From: Falsiroseomonas selenitidurans
GTDB lineage: Bacteria; Pseudomonadota; Alphaproteobacteria; Acetobacterales; Acetobacteraceae
Direction of reading: 5' to 3'
Assembly (NCBI RefSeq): GCF_012103215.1
Contig: NZ_JAAVNE010000001.1
Span: 248,001 to 312,000, forward strand
Length of the DNA stretch: 64,000 nucleotides
In this document: positions 1 to 10,489 of the stretch, piece by piece
How the letters are laid out: every line of letters starts with the position of its first letter
How positions within the stretch are numbered: position 1 is the stretch's first letter
The notes under the pieces: model-generated
The model's database searches: none
What the model was told of the DNA's origin: nothing
What the model saw: only the letters and a program-made list of their open reading frames with translations
Position numbers and translations under genes: made by a program

Positions 1-2
1 GG

Positions 3-1694
3 CCGCTGGCCGACCGCCGCGGCGAATGCATCCACTCCGCTTGCGGCCACTACAAGCAGTGCTTCGTCGAACATTCCATCCGCCGCGCCCGGACCGCGAC
101 GCTGGTGGTCGCGAACCATGCGCTGGTGATGATCCAGGCGGCACTCGGCGGCGGCGAAGATGGCCGCCCCCTGCGCCTGGTCTTCGACGAGGGCCACCAC
201 CTGTTCGACGCGGCGGATGCCGCCTTCTCCGCCGACCTCACCGGGGCGGAGACGGCGGAGCTGCGCCGCTGGCTGCTGGGCGCGGAAGGCGGCCGGTCCC
301 GCGCCCGCGGCCTGGCCCGGCGGCTGGAGGAGCTGATCGGCGACCGCCCGGACCTGCTGCTGCCGCTGGAGGAGGCGCTGCAGGCCGCCCGCGCCCTGCC
401 CGGCCCCGGCTGGCCCAGCCGCCTGGCGGAAGACCGCGGGGAGGAAGCGCGCGGCACCGCTGAGGCCTTCCTGCAGGCCATCCGCCGCCAGGTCCTGGCC
501 CGGGCGCGGGACGAGGAATCCGGCTACGGCCTGGAATGCGACCTCCATCCGCTGGCCGAACCGGTGCATCAGGCGGCGGAGGCCCTCGCCACCGGCCTCA
601 CCCGCCTGCGCACGCCGCTCCAGGCCCTGCACGACCGGCTGGCGGCACGGCTGGAGGATGAGGCGGAGGAGCTGGAACTCGGCGACCGCATCCGCATCGA
701 GGCCGCCTGCCGCGGCCTGGAACGCCGGGCCCTGATGCCGCTGGCGGCCTGGGTCGCCATGCTTGGCAGCCTCGCCGCCCCGCCCCGCGCCCCCGGCACC
801 CGGCCGGACTATGTGGACTGGTTCGCGCTGGACCGGCGGGAGGGGCGGGAGGTCGATTGCGGCATGCACCGCCACCACCTGGACCCGACCCAGCCCTTCG
901 CCATGGCGGTCGCCGCCCCGGCGCATGGCCTGCTCATCACCTCCGCCACGCTGCGCGACCACACCACCCACATGGCGGAGGAAGACCCGGAAGCCGCCTG
1001 GCGCGCCGCGGAAGCCCGCACCGGCGCCGCCCACCTGCCCACCCCGGCCATCCGCGCCGCCGTCGCCTCCCCCTTCGACTACGCCACCCGCACCCGCGCT
1101 TTGGTGGTGGAGGATGTGAACAAGGCCGATCCCGGCCAGGTGGCCAGCGCCTACCGCGCCCTGTTCGCCGCTTCCGGCGGCGGCGCGCTCGGCCTGTTCA
1201 CCGCGGTGCGCCGGCTGCGCGACGTGCAGGCCCGCATCGCCCAGCCGCTGGCCGAACGCGGCATCCCGCTCTACGCCCAGCATGTGGACGCGATGGACAA
1301 TGCCACGCTGGTGGACGTGTTCCGGGCCGAGGAAGCCGCCTGCCTGCTCGGCACCGATGCGATGCGGGACGGCGTGGACGTGCCCGGCCGGTCGCTGCGC
1401 CTGCTGGTCTTCGACCGCGTGCCCTGGCCCCGCCCCTCCATCCTGCACCGCGAACGCCGCACGCATCTCTCGGAAGGTCAGCCGAAATCCTATGACGACG
1501 CCATCGCCCGCCACCGGCTGCGCCAGGCCTTCGGCCGGCTGATCCGGCGCGGCGACGACAAGGGCGTCTTCGTGCTGCTCGACCGCTCCTGCCCCACACG
1601 GCTGCTGGCCGGGCTGCCGCCAGGGGTGGTGGTGCAGCGGATGGGGCTGCGCGACGCGGTGGCCGAAACCCGCGACTTCCTGGCGGAGGACTAA
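3..1694 (+). CDS. DinG/YoaA-type ATP-dependent DNA helicase (5' truncated by window)
   Basis: This is the C-terminal part of an XPD/DinG-like superfamily 2 helicase that unwinds DNA or D/R-loops during repair. The reading frame is open from base 3, so the start and the Walker A motif lie upstream of the window. Three cysteines (codons at 27, 42 and 60, spaced C-x4-C-x5-C) match the Fe-S cluster region of the family. They are followed by VVANHAL and a DEGH variant of the DEAH box near 186-197. Motif VI-like QAFGRLIRR is near the C-terminus. The gene ends 4 bp before the next, so the two are probably cotranscribed. The family assignment is firm; whether it is DinG or YoaA is not resolved. Confidence 0.85.
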   Translation, partial: PLADRRGECIHSACGHYKQCFVEHSIRRARTATLVVANHALVMIQAALGGGEDGRPLRLVFDEGHHLFDAADAAFSADLTGAETAELRRWLLGAEGGRSRARGLARRLEELIGDRPDLLLPLEEALQAARALPGPGWPSRLAEDRGEEARGTAEAFLQAIRRQVLARARDEESGYGLECDLHPLAEPVHQAAEALATGLTRLRTPLQALHDRLAARLEDEAEELELGDRIRIEAACRGLERRALMPLAAWVAMLGSLAAPPRAPGTRPDYVDWFALDRREGREVDCGMHRHHLDPTQPFAMAVAAPAHGLLITSATLRDHTTHMAEEDPEAAWRAAEARTGAAHLPTPAIRAAVASPFDYATRTRALVVEDVNKADPGQVASAYRALFAASGGGALGLFTAVRRLRDVQARIAQPLAERGIPLYAQHVDAMDNATLVDVFRAEEAACLLGTDAMRDGVDVPGRSLRLLVFDRVPWPRPSILHRERRTHLSEGQPKSYDDAIARHRLRQAFGRLIRRGDDKGVFVLLDRSCPTRLLAGLPPGVVVQRMGLRDAVAETRDFLAED

Positions 1695-1698
1695 GCAG

Positions 1699-3759
1699 AT
1701 GGACATGCGCCCGACCCTCGATGCGCCGGATGACGATCCCTATCTGTGGCTGGAAGCGGTGGAGGACCCGCGCGCCCTGGAATGGGTCGCGGCGCAGAAT
1801 GCCCGCACCCGCGGCCGCCACGCCGATGCGCGCTACGAGGCCGATCGCGACGCGCTGCGCCAGGCGCTGGACCGCCCCGGCCGCCTGCCGCACGTCACCC
1901 GCCGCGGCCCGCACCTGTTCAACTACTGGCAGGACGCCGCCAACCCCCGCGGCCTGTGGCGCCGCACCACGATGGAAAGCTTCCGCCGGGACGAGCCGGC
2001 GTGGGAGATCCTGCTGGACCTGGACGCGCTGGCCGCCAGGGAATCCGCGGACTGGGTCTGGAAGGGCGCCACCACCCTGCCCGGCACCCATGACCGCGCC
2101 CTGCTGCGCCTGTCGCGCGGCGGCGGGGATGCCGTGGTGCTGCGGGAATTCGACCTCGCCACCCTCGCCTTCCCGGCGGACGGCTTCCACCTGCCGGAAG
2201 CCAAGTCCAGCGCCGCCTGGCTGGACCGCGACACGCTGCTGCTGTCCTCCGCCCTGCTTGGTGCCACCTCCTCCGGCTATGCCAGCACGGTGCGGGTCTG
2301 GCGGCGCGGTACGGATCCGCAGGCTGCCCCGGTGATCTTCCAGGTGCCGGAGGCCAGCATGGCCGCCGGCGCCGGGGTGGACCGCGAAGGCGGCAAGGAG
2401 GTCGTGGTGTTCCACGACCAGATCGGCTTCTACGATGCGCGGCTGCACCTGGGCGACCGCACCGGGCCGCAGCAGGAAATCCCGCTGCCCACCGATGCCC
2501 TCTATGCCTGGCAGCGCGGCCATATCGCGGTGAAGCCGCGCACGCCCTGGACCACGTCCGGCACCACCCATGCCCCGGACACGCTGCTCGGCCTGTCCTT
2601 CGATTCGGTGCTGCGGCGCGACCCGCGGCCGGCGGTGCTGTTCACCCCCGCCCCGCGCCGCGCCCTGCAGGGCTTCACCTGGTGCAACGGCACGCTGGTG
2701 CTGAGCATCCTCGACAATCTCGAACCGCAGTTTTCCCTGATGACCCCGGGCAAGCCCCTGGGCGCACCCTGGCAGCGCCAGGAGGTGCCGGGCCTGCCGC
2801 GCATCGGCGTGGTGGACCTCTGGCCGCTGGATGCCGAGGCCGAGGAATCCGACGGCACGCTGCTGGTGATGGCGCAGGACCCGGTGACGCCGCCGCGGCT
2901 GCTGCTGACCGCCACCACCCCCGCCACGCCGGCCTTGCTGAAGGCGTCCTCCCCCAGCTTCGACGCCACCGGCCTGGTGGTGACGCGGCATGAGGCCGTG
3001 TCCAGCGATGGGGAACGCATCCCCTATGTCCAGGTTGGCCCGAAGGACGAAACCGGCCGCGCGCCGGTGCACCTGTCCGCCTATGGCGGCTTCCAGGTCT
3101 CCCGCCTGCCGAACTATGCCGCGACCGCCGGTCTGCTCTGGCTGGCCAAGGGTGGCACCACCGTGCTCGGCCAGATCCGCGGCGGCGGGGAATTCGGCAC
3201 CGCCTGGCACGAGGCCGGGCGCCTGGCCAATAAGGTGAAGAGCCACGACGATTTTGCCGCCATCGCCGCCGACCTCGTCGCGCGCGGCGTCACGGTGCCG
3301 GGCCGCATCGCGGCGGAGGGGGGATCGAATGGCGGGCTGCTGATCGCCAACATGCTGACGCGCTACCCGGAACGCTTCGGCGCGCTGTTCTGCACCATCC
3401 CGCTGATCGACATGCGCCGCTACACGAAGCTGCTGGCCGGCGCCTCCTGGATGGCCGAGTACGGCGACCCCGACAAGGCCGAGGACTGGGCCTTCATCCG
3501 CCATTTCTCCGCCTATCACGCGGCCGAGCCCGGCCGGCCCTACCCGCCGATCCTGCTGGCCACCACCCGGCGCGACGACCGGGTGCATCCCGGCCACGCC
3601 CGCAAGATGGCGGCGAAGCTGCAGGCGCTGGGCTATGATGCGCTGCTGCTGGAACCGGAGGCCGGCGGCCATGGCTACGGCAAGGACAATGCCGAGGTCG
3701 CAAGCTTCGCCGCCCTCGGTGCCGCCTTCCTGCGGCGGGCCATCGGCTGGGATGTGTAG
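1699..3759 (+). CDS. Prolyl oligopeptidase family (S9A) serine peptidase
   Basis: This is a 686-residue cytosolic-type serine peptidase that cleaves short peptides, typically after proline. The N-terminus DPYLWLEAVE is characteristic of the family. A beta-propeller region (about residues 70-420) precedes an alpha/beta-hydrolase domain. The catalytic triad is visible: Ser543 in GGSNGG, Asp626 or Asp627 in RRDDRVHP, and His658 in GGHGYG. Length is normal for bacterial S9A enzymes and there is no signal peptide. The ATG lies 4 bp after the helicase stop. Substrate preference (prolyl oligopeptidase versus oligopeptidase B) cannot be read from the sequence. Confidence 0.9.
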   Translation: MDMRPTLDAPDDDPYLWLEAVEDPRALEWVAAQNARTRGRHADARYEADRDALRQALDRPGRLPHVTRRGPHLFNYWQDAANPRGLWRRTTMESFRRDEPAWEILLDLDALAARESADWVWKGATTLPGTHDRALLRLSRGGGDAVVLREFDLATLAFPADGFHLPEAKSSAAWLDRDTLLLSSALLGATSSGYASTVRVWRRGTDPQAAPVIFQVPEASMAAGAGVDREGGKEVVVFHDQIGFYDARLHLGDRTGPQQEIPLPTDALYAWQRGHIAVKPRTPWTTSGTTHAPDTLLGLSFDSVLRRDPRPAVLFTPAPRRALQGFTWCNGTLVLSILDNLEPQFSLMTPGKPLGAPWQRQEVPGLPRIGVVDLWPLDAEAEESDGTLLVMAQDPVTPPRLLLTATTPATPALLKASSPSFDATGLVVTRHEAVSSDGERIPYVQVGPKDETGRAPVHLSAYGGFQVSRLPNYAATAGLLWLAKGGTTVLGQIRGGGEFGTAWHEAGRLANKVKSHDDFAAIAADLVARGVTVPGRIAAEGGSNGGLLIANMLTRYPERFGALFCTIPLIDMRRYTKLLAGASWMAEYGDPDKAEDWAFIRHFSAYHAAEPGRPYPPILLATTRRDDRVHPGHARKMAAKLQALGYDALLLEPEAGGHGYGKDNAEVASFAALGAAFLRRAIGWDV

Positions 3760-3822
3760 CGTGCCGCACTTGACCCGCCCGCCCTCAGGCGCGACCAGTG
3801 CACCGAAGATCGGAGAGCCGTC

Positions 3823-4260
3823 ATGCCCACCCGCGCCGCCGAACCCCCTGCCGCGACCTTCACCGCCCAGGAAGCCCTGGTCTGCGCCATGGTTCTGATG
3901 TCGGTGGCCGATGGCCCGATGTCCGATTCCGAACTCGCCATGATGTCCCGCATGGTGCAGGACCTGCCGGTCTTCGCCGATTTCCACAGCCAGGATATCG
4001 AGACGGTGACGGACACCGTGGCCACCCTGCTCGGCCGGACGGATGGCCTGGACCGCGCCATGATCATGCTGCGGGACACGCTGCCGATGCGACTGCGGGA
4101 GACCGCCTACCTGCTGGCCTGCGAGGTCTGCGCCGCCGATGGCGACGCGACGCAGGAGGAATTGCGCTTCCTGCAGGATCTGCGCATCGGCCTTGACATC
4201 GACCGCCTGATCGCCGGCGCCATCGAGCGCGCGGCCAAGGCGCGCTTCCAGGTCATCTGA
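3823..4260 (+). CDS. TerB-like (tellurite-resistance TerB domain) protein
   Basis: This 145-residue, mostly helical acidic protein resembles the TerB/DUF533 helical-bundle family. Repeated acidic motifs support this: SVADGPMSDSEL near residues 27-38 and CAADGDATQEEL near 103-114, the two quasi-repeats typical of the fold. Related domains are thought to bind metals or act as scaffolds in stress systems. No other ter genes are nearby, so tellurite resistance should not be assumed. The gene sits 63 bp after the peptidase and converges with the amidohydrolase gene 41 bp away. The start is the ATG before PTRAAEPP. Confidence 0.7.
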   Translation: MPTRAAEPPAATFTAQEALVCAMVLMSVADGPMSDSELAMMSRMVQDLPVFADFHSQDIETVTDTVATLLGRTDGLDRAMIMLRDTLPMRLRETAYLLACEVCAADGDATQEELRFLQDLRIGLDIDRLIAGAIERAAKARFQVI

Positions 4261-4301
4261 CCCGCCGGCGCCATGGCTGCGGCGCGTCCGGCCGCGGGCG
4301 C

Positions 4302-5483
4302 TCAGCCGAGCAGCGCGCCGTCCCGCGCCACCACTCTGCCATGGCTCACCACCAGCCGCCGCGGCGGCTGGGCCACCACCGCCTCCGCCACCGTCTCCGC
4401 CGCCACCAGCACCAGATCGGCGCGATCGCCCACCGCCAGCCCGTGTCCGCTGAAGCCGCAGGCCGCCGCCGCCCAGCCGGTGACGCAATCCAGCGCCCAG
4501 GCGATCTCGTCATCGCGCCGGAATTCGTTCTTCAGCCCGATCAGCATGGCGCGCTGCAGCATGTCTGGCGTGTTGTAGGGCGTCCAGGTATCGCGGATCC
4601 CGTCATTGCCGCCGAAGATCCGCCCGCCCGCCGCCCGCATCGCCCGCACCGATGGCACGGGGCGCGACGGCGGGGCGGTGGTGGCCACCGCGATCCCCGC
4701 CTCGGCCAGCGCCGCATACAGCGCCGGCGCGCGCGCCACCTCGCCCAGGCAGAAGCCGTGGCTGACCACGACGCGCCCCTGCATCCCCAGCGCCTTCGTC
4801 CGCTCCACCGTCAACTCCAGCGCGAAGGCGCCAAGCTCCCCCGGCTCGTGCAGGTGGATGTCGAGCGGCTTGCCGTGCTTCTCCGAAAGCCCGAACACCG
4901 CGTCCAGATGCCCCTTCGGGTCACGGTCGATGCCGGAGGGGTCCAGCCCGCCGACGATATCCGCGCCGTTGCGCAGCGCCTGTTCCAGCAGCGCCAGCGT
5001 GCCCGGCCGCACCAGCAGGCCGGATTGCGGGAAGGCCACCACCTGGATGTCCAGGGTGCCGCGCAGCGTCTCCCGCAGCGCCACCAGGGCATCCGCATGG
5101 GCGGTGCCGATTTCCGTATCCACATCGGCGAAGCTGCGGATGCGCGTGGTGCCGCGGGCCAGGAAATCCCGCGCCAGGCGGGCGGATTGCCCGGCCGCGT
5201 CGAAGCCGCCGCGGCGGCTGGCGCGCTCGCCCTCGATGCGGTCGATCAGAAGCGGCCCGACCTCGCTCCGCCACCAACCCATCCCCCACAGGGTCTTGTC
5301 CAGATGGGTGTGGCCCTCCACCAGCCCGGGCAGCAGCAGCAGCCCGGCCGCATCCTCCTCCCCCGCCCCCGGTGGCGCTTCCAGCCCCGGGCCGATGGCG
5401 GCGATGCGCGTCGCCGCCATCAGGATGTCGGTGGCGGCACCGCCCAGGGGGCGGCAGTTGCGCAGCAGCAGCGGGGCGGCCAT
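4302..5483 (-). CDS. Amidohydrolase, cytosine deaminase-like
   Basis: This 393-residue metal-dependent amidohydrolase probably hydrolyses a cyclic amidine or amide such as a pyrimidine. Metal-ligand motifs occur in the expected order: GHTHLDKT (N-terminal HxH), DIHLHEPGE, VVSHGF and GNDGIRD with the catalytic Asp. This pattern is that of CodA/AtzC-type enzymes. The start at 5483 is preferred because GAGGGA lies about 10 bp upstream of that ATG; an ATG ten codons further upstream has no clear site. It is followed 68 bp away by the threonine dehydratase gene on the same strand. The exact substrate is unknown. Confidence 0.8.
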   Translation of the reverse strand: MAAPLLLRNCRPLGGAATDILMAATRIAAIGPGLEAPPGAGEEDAAGLLLLPGLVEGHTHLDKTLWGMGWWRSEVGPLLIDRIEGERASRRGGFDAAGQSARLARDFLARGTTRIRSFADVDTEIGTAHADALVALRETLRGTLDIQVVAFPQSGLLVRPGTLALLEQALRNGADIVGGLDPSGIDRDPKGHLDAVFGLSEKHGKPLDIHLHEPGELGAFALELTVERTKALGMQGRVVVSHGFCLGEVARAPALYAALAEAGIAVATTAPPSRPVPSVRAMRAAGGRIFGGNDGIRDTWTPYNTPDMLQRAMLIGLKNEFRRDDEIAWALDCVTGWAAAACGFSGHGLAVGDRADLVLVAAETVAEAVVAQPPRRLVVSHGRVVARDGALLG

Positions 5484-5551
5484 GGCGGTGTATCCCTCGG
5501 GGTTCCCCGCCATTCCGGCCGATCACACGGCCGCCGGCAAGCCCCGGCGCA

Positions 5552-6514
5552 TCAAGCCAGCACCCAGTCCTGGAACAGATCCAGGTCGATATTGCCGCCG
5601 CAGAGGATGGTGGCCACCCGCCTCCCGGCCATCCGGTCTCTCTCCCGCAGCAGGGCCGCCAGCGGCGCCGCGCCGGCGCCTTCCGCCAGGTTGTGCGTAT
5701 CCTGCCAATAGGCGCGGATCGCGGCGGCGACCTCCTCATCCGTCACGGTGACGATGCGCGCCGCCCCCTTGGCGATGATCGCCAGCGCCGCCGGGTCGGG
5801 CACCCGCGTCGCCATGCCATCCGCCTTCGTCTCCGCCCGCGCCGTCTCCACCACCCGGCCCGCGGCCAGGCTGCGGGCGTAGGAATCGGCCCCCGTGCTC
5901 TGCACGCCGATGATCTCGGTCCGCAGCCCCAGCAGGTCCCGCGCCATGATGCAGCCGCAGATGCCGGAACCCAGGCCGATCGGCACATACAGCGCATCCA
6001 GCAGCGGTGCGCCGCGGAACAGTTCCAGCGCATAGGTGCCGACGCCGCGCACCAGGTCGGGCGCGAAGGAAGGCGCGAATTCCAGCCCCTCCGCCGCCGC
6101 CCGCGCCATGGCGTGCGCCCGCGCCGCGTCGAAATCCGCGCCATGCTCCACCAGCCGCGCGCCCTGGGCGCGCATGGCGGCGTTCTTCTCCCGCGAATTG
6201 CCCTCCGGCACCACGATCGTCACCCTCACGCCCAGGCGCTGCCCGGCGAAGGCCAGCGACTGGCCATGGTTGCCGCGGGTGGCGGAGATGATGCCCGGCA
6301 CCTGCGGCCGTTCGCGCTTCAGCCGCTCCATGAACACCAGCCCGCCGCGCACCTTGAAGGCGCCGGTCGGCGTGTGGTTCTCGTGCTTCACCCAGACTTC
6401 CGCCCCGGTGCGCTGCGCCAGCAGTGGCCAGGCCAGTTGCGGGGTGGGCGGAAAGACGGCGTGGACCAGCCTCGCGGCCGCCTCCAACGCGGGCAGATCG
6501 AACACTTCGGGCAT
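5552..6514 (-). CDS. PLP-dependent threonine/serine dehydratase family protein
   Basis: This fold-type II PLP enzyme of about 320 residues probably deaminates threonine or serine to a 2-oxo acid, or racemises serine. Lys54 in HTPTGAFKVRGG is the PLP Schiff-base lysine. The SATRGNHGQSLAF motif, a glycine-rich phosphate loop (IGLGSGICG) and the C-terminal CGGNID motif are all present. It lacks the regulatory C-terminal domain of biosynthetic IlvA. The start is ambiguous: GAGGAG directly abuts the ATG at 6514, whereas a GTG three codons later (6505) has that same site at a normal 9-base spacing. The true protein may therefore begin at VFDLPAL. Confidence 0.85.
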   Translation of the reverse strand: MPEVFDLPALEAAARLVHAVFPPTPQLAWPLLAQRTGAEVWVKHENHTPTGAFKVRGGLVFMERLKRERPQVPGIISATRGNHGQSLAFAGQRLGVRVTIVVPEGNSREKNAAMRAQGARLVEHGADFDAARAHAMARAAAEGLEFAPSFAPDLVRGVGTYALELFRGAPLLDALYVPIGLGSGICGCIMARDLLGLRTEIIGVQSTGADSYARSLAAGRVVETARAETKADGMATRVPDPAALAIIAKGAARIVTVTDEEVAAAIRAYWQDTHNLAEGAGAAPLAALLRERDRMAGRRVATILCGGNIDLDLFQDWVLA

Positions 6515-6596
6515 CTCCTCGTCAGGCCAGGGCGGGAAACCTCGGCCGCCGGCAGCGTTCCGTATCGGTCGAGCGAACACAATGGAGGATCCCGCC

Positions 6597-7118
6597 ATGG
6601 CCATCACCGTCGATAGCGGCCAGTGGACCGGCGAAAGCGATGCGGGCAGCGCGGTGCCCGTGGTCTGGGGCGAATTCGCCGACGAGGCCGCGCGTGACCG
6701 GGCGCGGGAGGAACTGGGTGCGAAGCTGCAGGCGGAAACCTCGCCCGCGCCGACCGACCGGGACCGCCCGCTGGACCAGCCCGACGAGGACCCGGAAGGC
6801 GCCGACATCCGCAACCAGCGCCAGTTGCATGTCGGCATCGCCATGGCGGCGACGGCGATGGGCGCGGCGGGGCTGGTGATCGCCAGCGGTGGCACCGTGC
6901 TGCCGGCCATCGCCGCCGCGACCGCGGCCGGCGCCGGCACCGGGCTGGCGGGGGAAGCGGTGGCCGCCGGGGTCACGCCGGATGCGGCGCAAGCCCGCAC
7001 ACCGCCCTCGGACGGACCGCTGATCGGCCTGCGGGCGCCGGATGCCGCCATGCGGCAGCGGGCGGAACGGGTGCTGCGCGAACTGGGCGCGCAGCGCATC
7101 CTGGTGCAGGAGGGCTGA
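6597..7118 (+). CDS. Hypothetical protein with glycine/alanine-rich hydrophobic centre
   Basis: I do not recognise a family for this 173-residue protein. Three parts are visible: an acidic N-terminal half (to about residue 75) containing a run of DxxxD-type acidic residues, a hydrophobic Ala/Gly-rich stretch (about 80-125) that could be one or two membrane passes or a glycine zipper, and a short C-terminal amphipathic segment ending in RAERVLRELGAQRILV. The layout recalls small stress-associated membrane proteins, but that is only an impression. The ATG at 6597 is well supported by GGAGG 8-9 bases upstream. It is divergent from the dehydratase gene and convergent with cspA. Confidence 0.65.
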   Translation: MAITVDSGQWTGESDAGSAVPVVWGEFADEAARDRAREELGAKLQAETSPAPTDRDRPLDQPDEDPEGADIRNQRQLHVGIAMAATAMGAAGLVIASGGTVLPAIAAATAAGAGTGLAGEAVAAGVTPDAAQARTPPSDGPLIGLRAPDAAMRQRAERVLRELGAQRILVQEG

Positions 7119-7194
7119 CGGGACCCGTCGGGCGGTGTCCCATCGAAGGATGTGAGGAAGGCGGTCCGGCCGATGCCGGCCGCCCATCAGGCCG

Positions 7195-7398
7195 TCACAT
7201 CGGCCGCAGATTGGTCGCGGCCGCCTTGCCGCGCTCCATCGCCACCTCGTAGGACACCTTCTGGCCCTCGTTGAGGCCCTGCAGCCCGGCCTTCTGCACG
7301 GCAGTGATGTGCACGAACACATCCTTGCCGCCATCCTGCGGAACGATGAAGCCGAAGCCCTTCGTCGCGTTGAACCACTTCACGGTACCCGTCGCCAT
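7195..7398 (-). CDS. cspA: Cold shock protein, CspA family
   Basis: This 67-residue single cold-shock domain is an OB-fold RNA chaperone that melts mRNA secondary structure. RNP1 (KGFGFI, residues 13-18) and RNP2 (VFVHI, residues 27-31) are intact, and [10 protein letters not shown] is the canonical N-terminus. AAGGAG lies 10-15 bases upstream of the ATG. A long leader of about 130 bases is predicted from a candidate promoter, as is usual for csp genes whose leader structure controls translation. Without expression data it cannot be told whether it is cold-inducible or constitutive; the symbol names the family. Confidence 0.93.
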   Translation of the reverse strand: MATGTVKWFNATKGFGFIVPQDGGKDVFVHITAVQKAGLQGLNEGQKVSYEVAMERGKAAATNLRPM

Positions 7399-7535
7399 GC
7401 GAACCAGGCTCCTTCCAGTCGAAGCGCGCCCGGACGCCGATCGCCCGGGCGGGGCGCCATGCGGCGGCGGAACCTGGTGGCTGGCCCGGGGCGTGGTCCG
7501 GGAGGCACGGCAAGCCGAGACGCAATGACACGGTC

Positions 7536-7565
7536 ATCCTGCGCGGCGCCGTCTTGCAGTGTCAA
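7536..7565 (-). promoter_or_regulatory. Candidate sigma70-type promoter for the cold shock gene
   Basis: On the minus strand a perfect TTGACA (7560-7565) is followed after 18 bases by CAGGAT, a weak -10. Transcription from here would give a leader of about 130 bases before the cspA ATG. The -35 is striking in this G+C-rich context, but the -10 is poor. Confidence 0.4.
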
Positions 7566-7612
7566 AGGAAGCAGGACACTGGTCACGGCGTTGTCAGATT
7601 TGTGTCTTGGTG

Positions 7613-7647
7613 CAAAAAAAAGAGGCGGACCCGCGGGCCCGCCTCTT
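7613..7647 (-). terminator. Rho-independent terminator of the groES-groEL operon
   Basis: Downstream of the groEL stop on the minus strand there is a strong G+C hairpin. Its AGAGGCGG and CCGCCTCT arms flank CCCGCGGG. It is followed by a run of seven to eight T residues (A run at 7614-7621 on the plus strand). It is the clearest intrinsic terminator in the window. The rest of the 306-base gap between groEL and cspA is the cspA leader and promoter. Confidence 0.85.
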
Positions 7648-7704
7648 CCTTCGGCGATTGCCTGATCCGTGGGATGGCCGGTCTCCCGGCCACCCCGAGC
7701 GGGA

Positions 7705-9366
<1,662 letters not shown>

Positions 9367-9458
9367 CTATCGATCCGTTGAGGAAACCAGGCGAAGCAGC
9401 GGCCGACCGGCCGGCAGGTGGGGCCGGGCGCCGGAGGCGCCCAGGCCCGCCGCCGTGA

Positions 9459-9770
9459 TCAGGCCGCCTTCGCCACGGAAGGGGCGTCGAGGATGCCCAT
9501 GATGTCGGACTCCTTCATGATGAGGAGCTCCTCGCCATCGAGCTTCACTTCGGTGCCCGACCACTTGCCGAACAGGATGCGGTCGCCGGCCTTGACGTCG
9601 AGCGCGCGGAGCTCGCCCTTGTCGTTCAGGGTGCCGGAGCCGACGGCGATCACTTCGCCTTCCTGCGGCTTTTCCTTGGCGGTGTCGGGGATGATGATGC
9701 CGCCCTTGCTCTTTTCCTCAGCCGTGACACGGCGGACGAGAACGCGGTCATGCAGCGGTCGAAAGCTCAT
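9459..9770 (-). CDS. groES: Co-chaperonin GroES (Hsp10)
   Basis: This 103-residue cap subunit of the GroEL chamber begins [14 protein letters not shown] and includes the conserved mobile loop ([18 protein letters not shown]) and the [17 protein letters not shown]-terminus. The start at 9770 is chosen because AGGAGAGG lies 5-12 bases upstream; an in-frame upstream start would add unconserved residues. It is first in the groES-groEL operon, with two CIRCE elements and a promoter upstream. Confidence 0.98.
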   Translation of the reverse strand: MSFRPLHDRVLVRRVTAEEKSKGGIIIPDTAKEKPQEGEVIAVGSGTLNDKGELRALDVKAGDRILFGKWSGTEVKLDGEELLIMKESDIMGILDAPSVAKAA

Positions 9771-9849
9771 TGAGCCTCTCCTGTCGCTTCCAGTGAATGG
9801 CAAGCTCTTCCGGAGATCTTCCGGCCAACGAACCCGAGCCTGGCGCCCG

Positions 9850-9876
9850 TTGGCACTCCCCCCAGAGGAGTGCCAA
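9850..9876 (-). promoter_or_regulatory. CIRCE operator 1 (HrcA binding site)
   Basis: A perfect inverted repeat TTGGCACTC-N9-GAGTGCCAA lies 80 bp upstream of groES. It matches the CIRCE consensus TTAGCACTC-N9-GAGTGCTAA at 8 of 9 bases per arm. CIRCE is the known binding site of the HrcA repressor. It sits just downstream of the predicted -10 element, so bound HrcA would block transcription. Confidence 0.92.
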
Positions 9877-9877
9877 C

Positions 9878-9906
9878 GATGTAGTCCAGCCGATCGCCCG
9901 CGTCAA
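9878..9906 (-). promoter_or_regulatory. Predicted groES-groEL promoter
   Basis: On the minus strand TTGACG (9901-9906) and TACATC (9878-9883) are separated by 17 bases. The promoter lies exactly between the two CIRCE-like elements. It looks like a housekeeping sigma70 promoter rather than a heat-shock sigma32 promoter, which fits control by repression. Confidence 0.65.
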
Positions 9907-9912
9907 GTATCG

Positions 9913-9939
9913 GCAGCACTCTCGGAGTGCGAGTGCTAA
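9913..9939 (-). promoter_or_regulatory. CIRCE-like operator 2
   Basis: A second copy, GCAGCACTC-N9-GAGTGCTAA, lies 63 bp upstream of the first. One arm matches the CIRCE consensus perfectly and the other at 7 of 9 positions. It overlaps the region just upstream of the predicted -35. Two copies bracketing one promoter suggest tight or cooperative HrcA control. Confidence 0.75.
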
Positions 9940-10074
9940 CACCTTGATCGCATTCATTTTTTTCTTGCAGGCCATGGCTCACCCCATGGCATGCTCGTCG
10001 ACCCGGGCCAAACCGGCCCGGGTTGCGCGACACGGCCCGACGGCGTTCCGACCGCCGGGCCTGAAAGGAGCACG

Positions 10075-10374
10075 ATGGAACTCACCGGCCTCGAACGCTT
10101 CGCCCGCCCCGGCCTCGCCGGCGCCGCCACCCCGCCGGACTGGCGCCTGACCACCGCCGAGATCCTCTACCACATGCCGGACCATCCGGGCCTGTTGCAG
10201 ACCTTCATCTGGCAGAAGCACGACCTGGCCCCCTCCTTCCCCGCGCTCAGCCGCTTCCTGGCCTTCTGGCAGCGCGAGATCGAGGGGCCGCTGCATTCCG
10301 TCCGTGTCGCCTCCGCCGCGCTGATCCGCCCGGCGGAGCTGCGCTATGCGGGGGGCCAGTTCGTCCTGCACTGA
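10075..10374 (+). CDS. usg: Usg family protein
   Basis: This 99-residue protein belongs to the Usg family, which is conserved in alphaproteobacteria and of unknown biochemical role. The name comes from its position upstream of trp genes in Caulobacter. The core LTTAEILYHMPDHPGLLQTFIWQ and the REIEGPLHSVRVA segment are the family signature. The ATG at 10075 has AAAGGAG 5-11 bases upstream, deciding against an earlier in-frame start. Here the neighbours are groES (divergent) and ubiM (convergent), not trp genes. Confidence 0.85.
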   Translation: MELTGLERFARPGLAGAATPPDWRLTTAEILYHMPDHPGLLQTFIWQKHDLAPSFPALSRFLAFWQREIEGPLHSVRVASAALIRPAELRYAGGQFVLH

Positions 10375-10489
10375 AAGGCCGGGCCGGGGCCGCGACCGCC
10401 GGCAGGGACTTGGCCAGGTCCGCTTCCGACCTGCCGGCCAGGCCCTCGCCGAGCACCGCCCCTGCTGCAGCGCCGTCGTCAAACAGCCA

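Noticed and set aside
3823..4260. Tellurite resistance locus
   Set aside because: Only one TerB-like protein is present; no TerA, TerC, TerD or TerZ-like genes are near it.
1198..4488. Very long open frame on the minus strand (over 1000 codons) opposite the helicase and peptidase genes
   Set aside because: Its translation is low-complexity (Gly, Arg, His, Ala-rich) with no family motifs. It results from codon bias of the plus-strand genes in G+C-rich DNA.
4302..5513. Upstream ATG at 5513 as the amidohydrolase start
   Set aside because: The ten extra residues are not conserved-looking and lack a ribosome site, whereas the ATG at 5483 has one.
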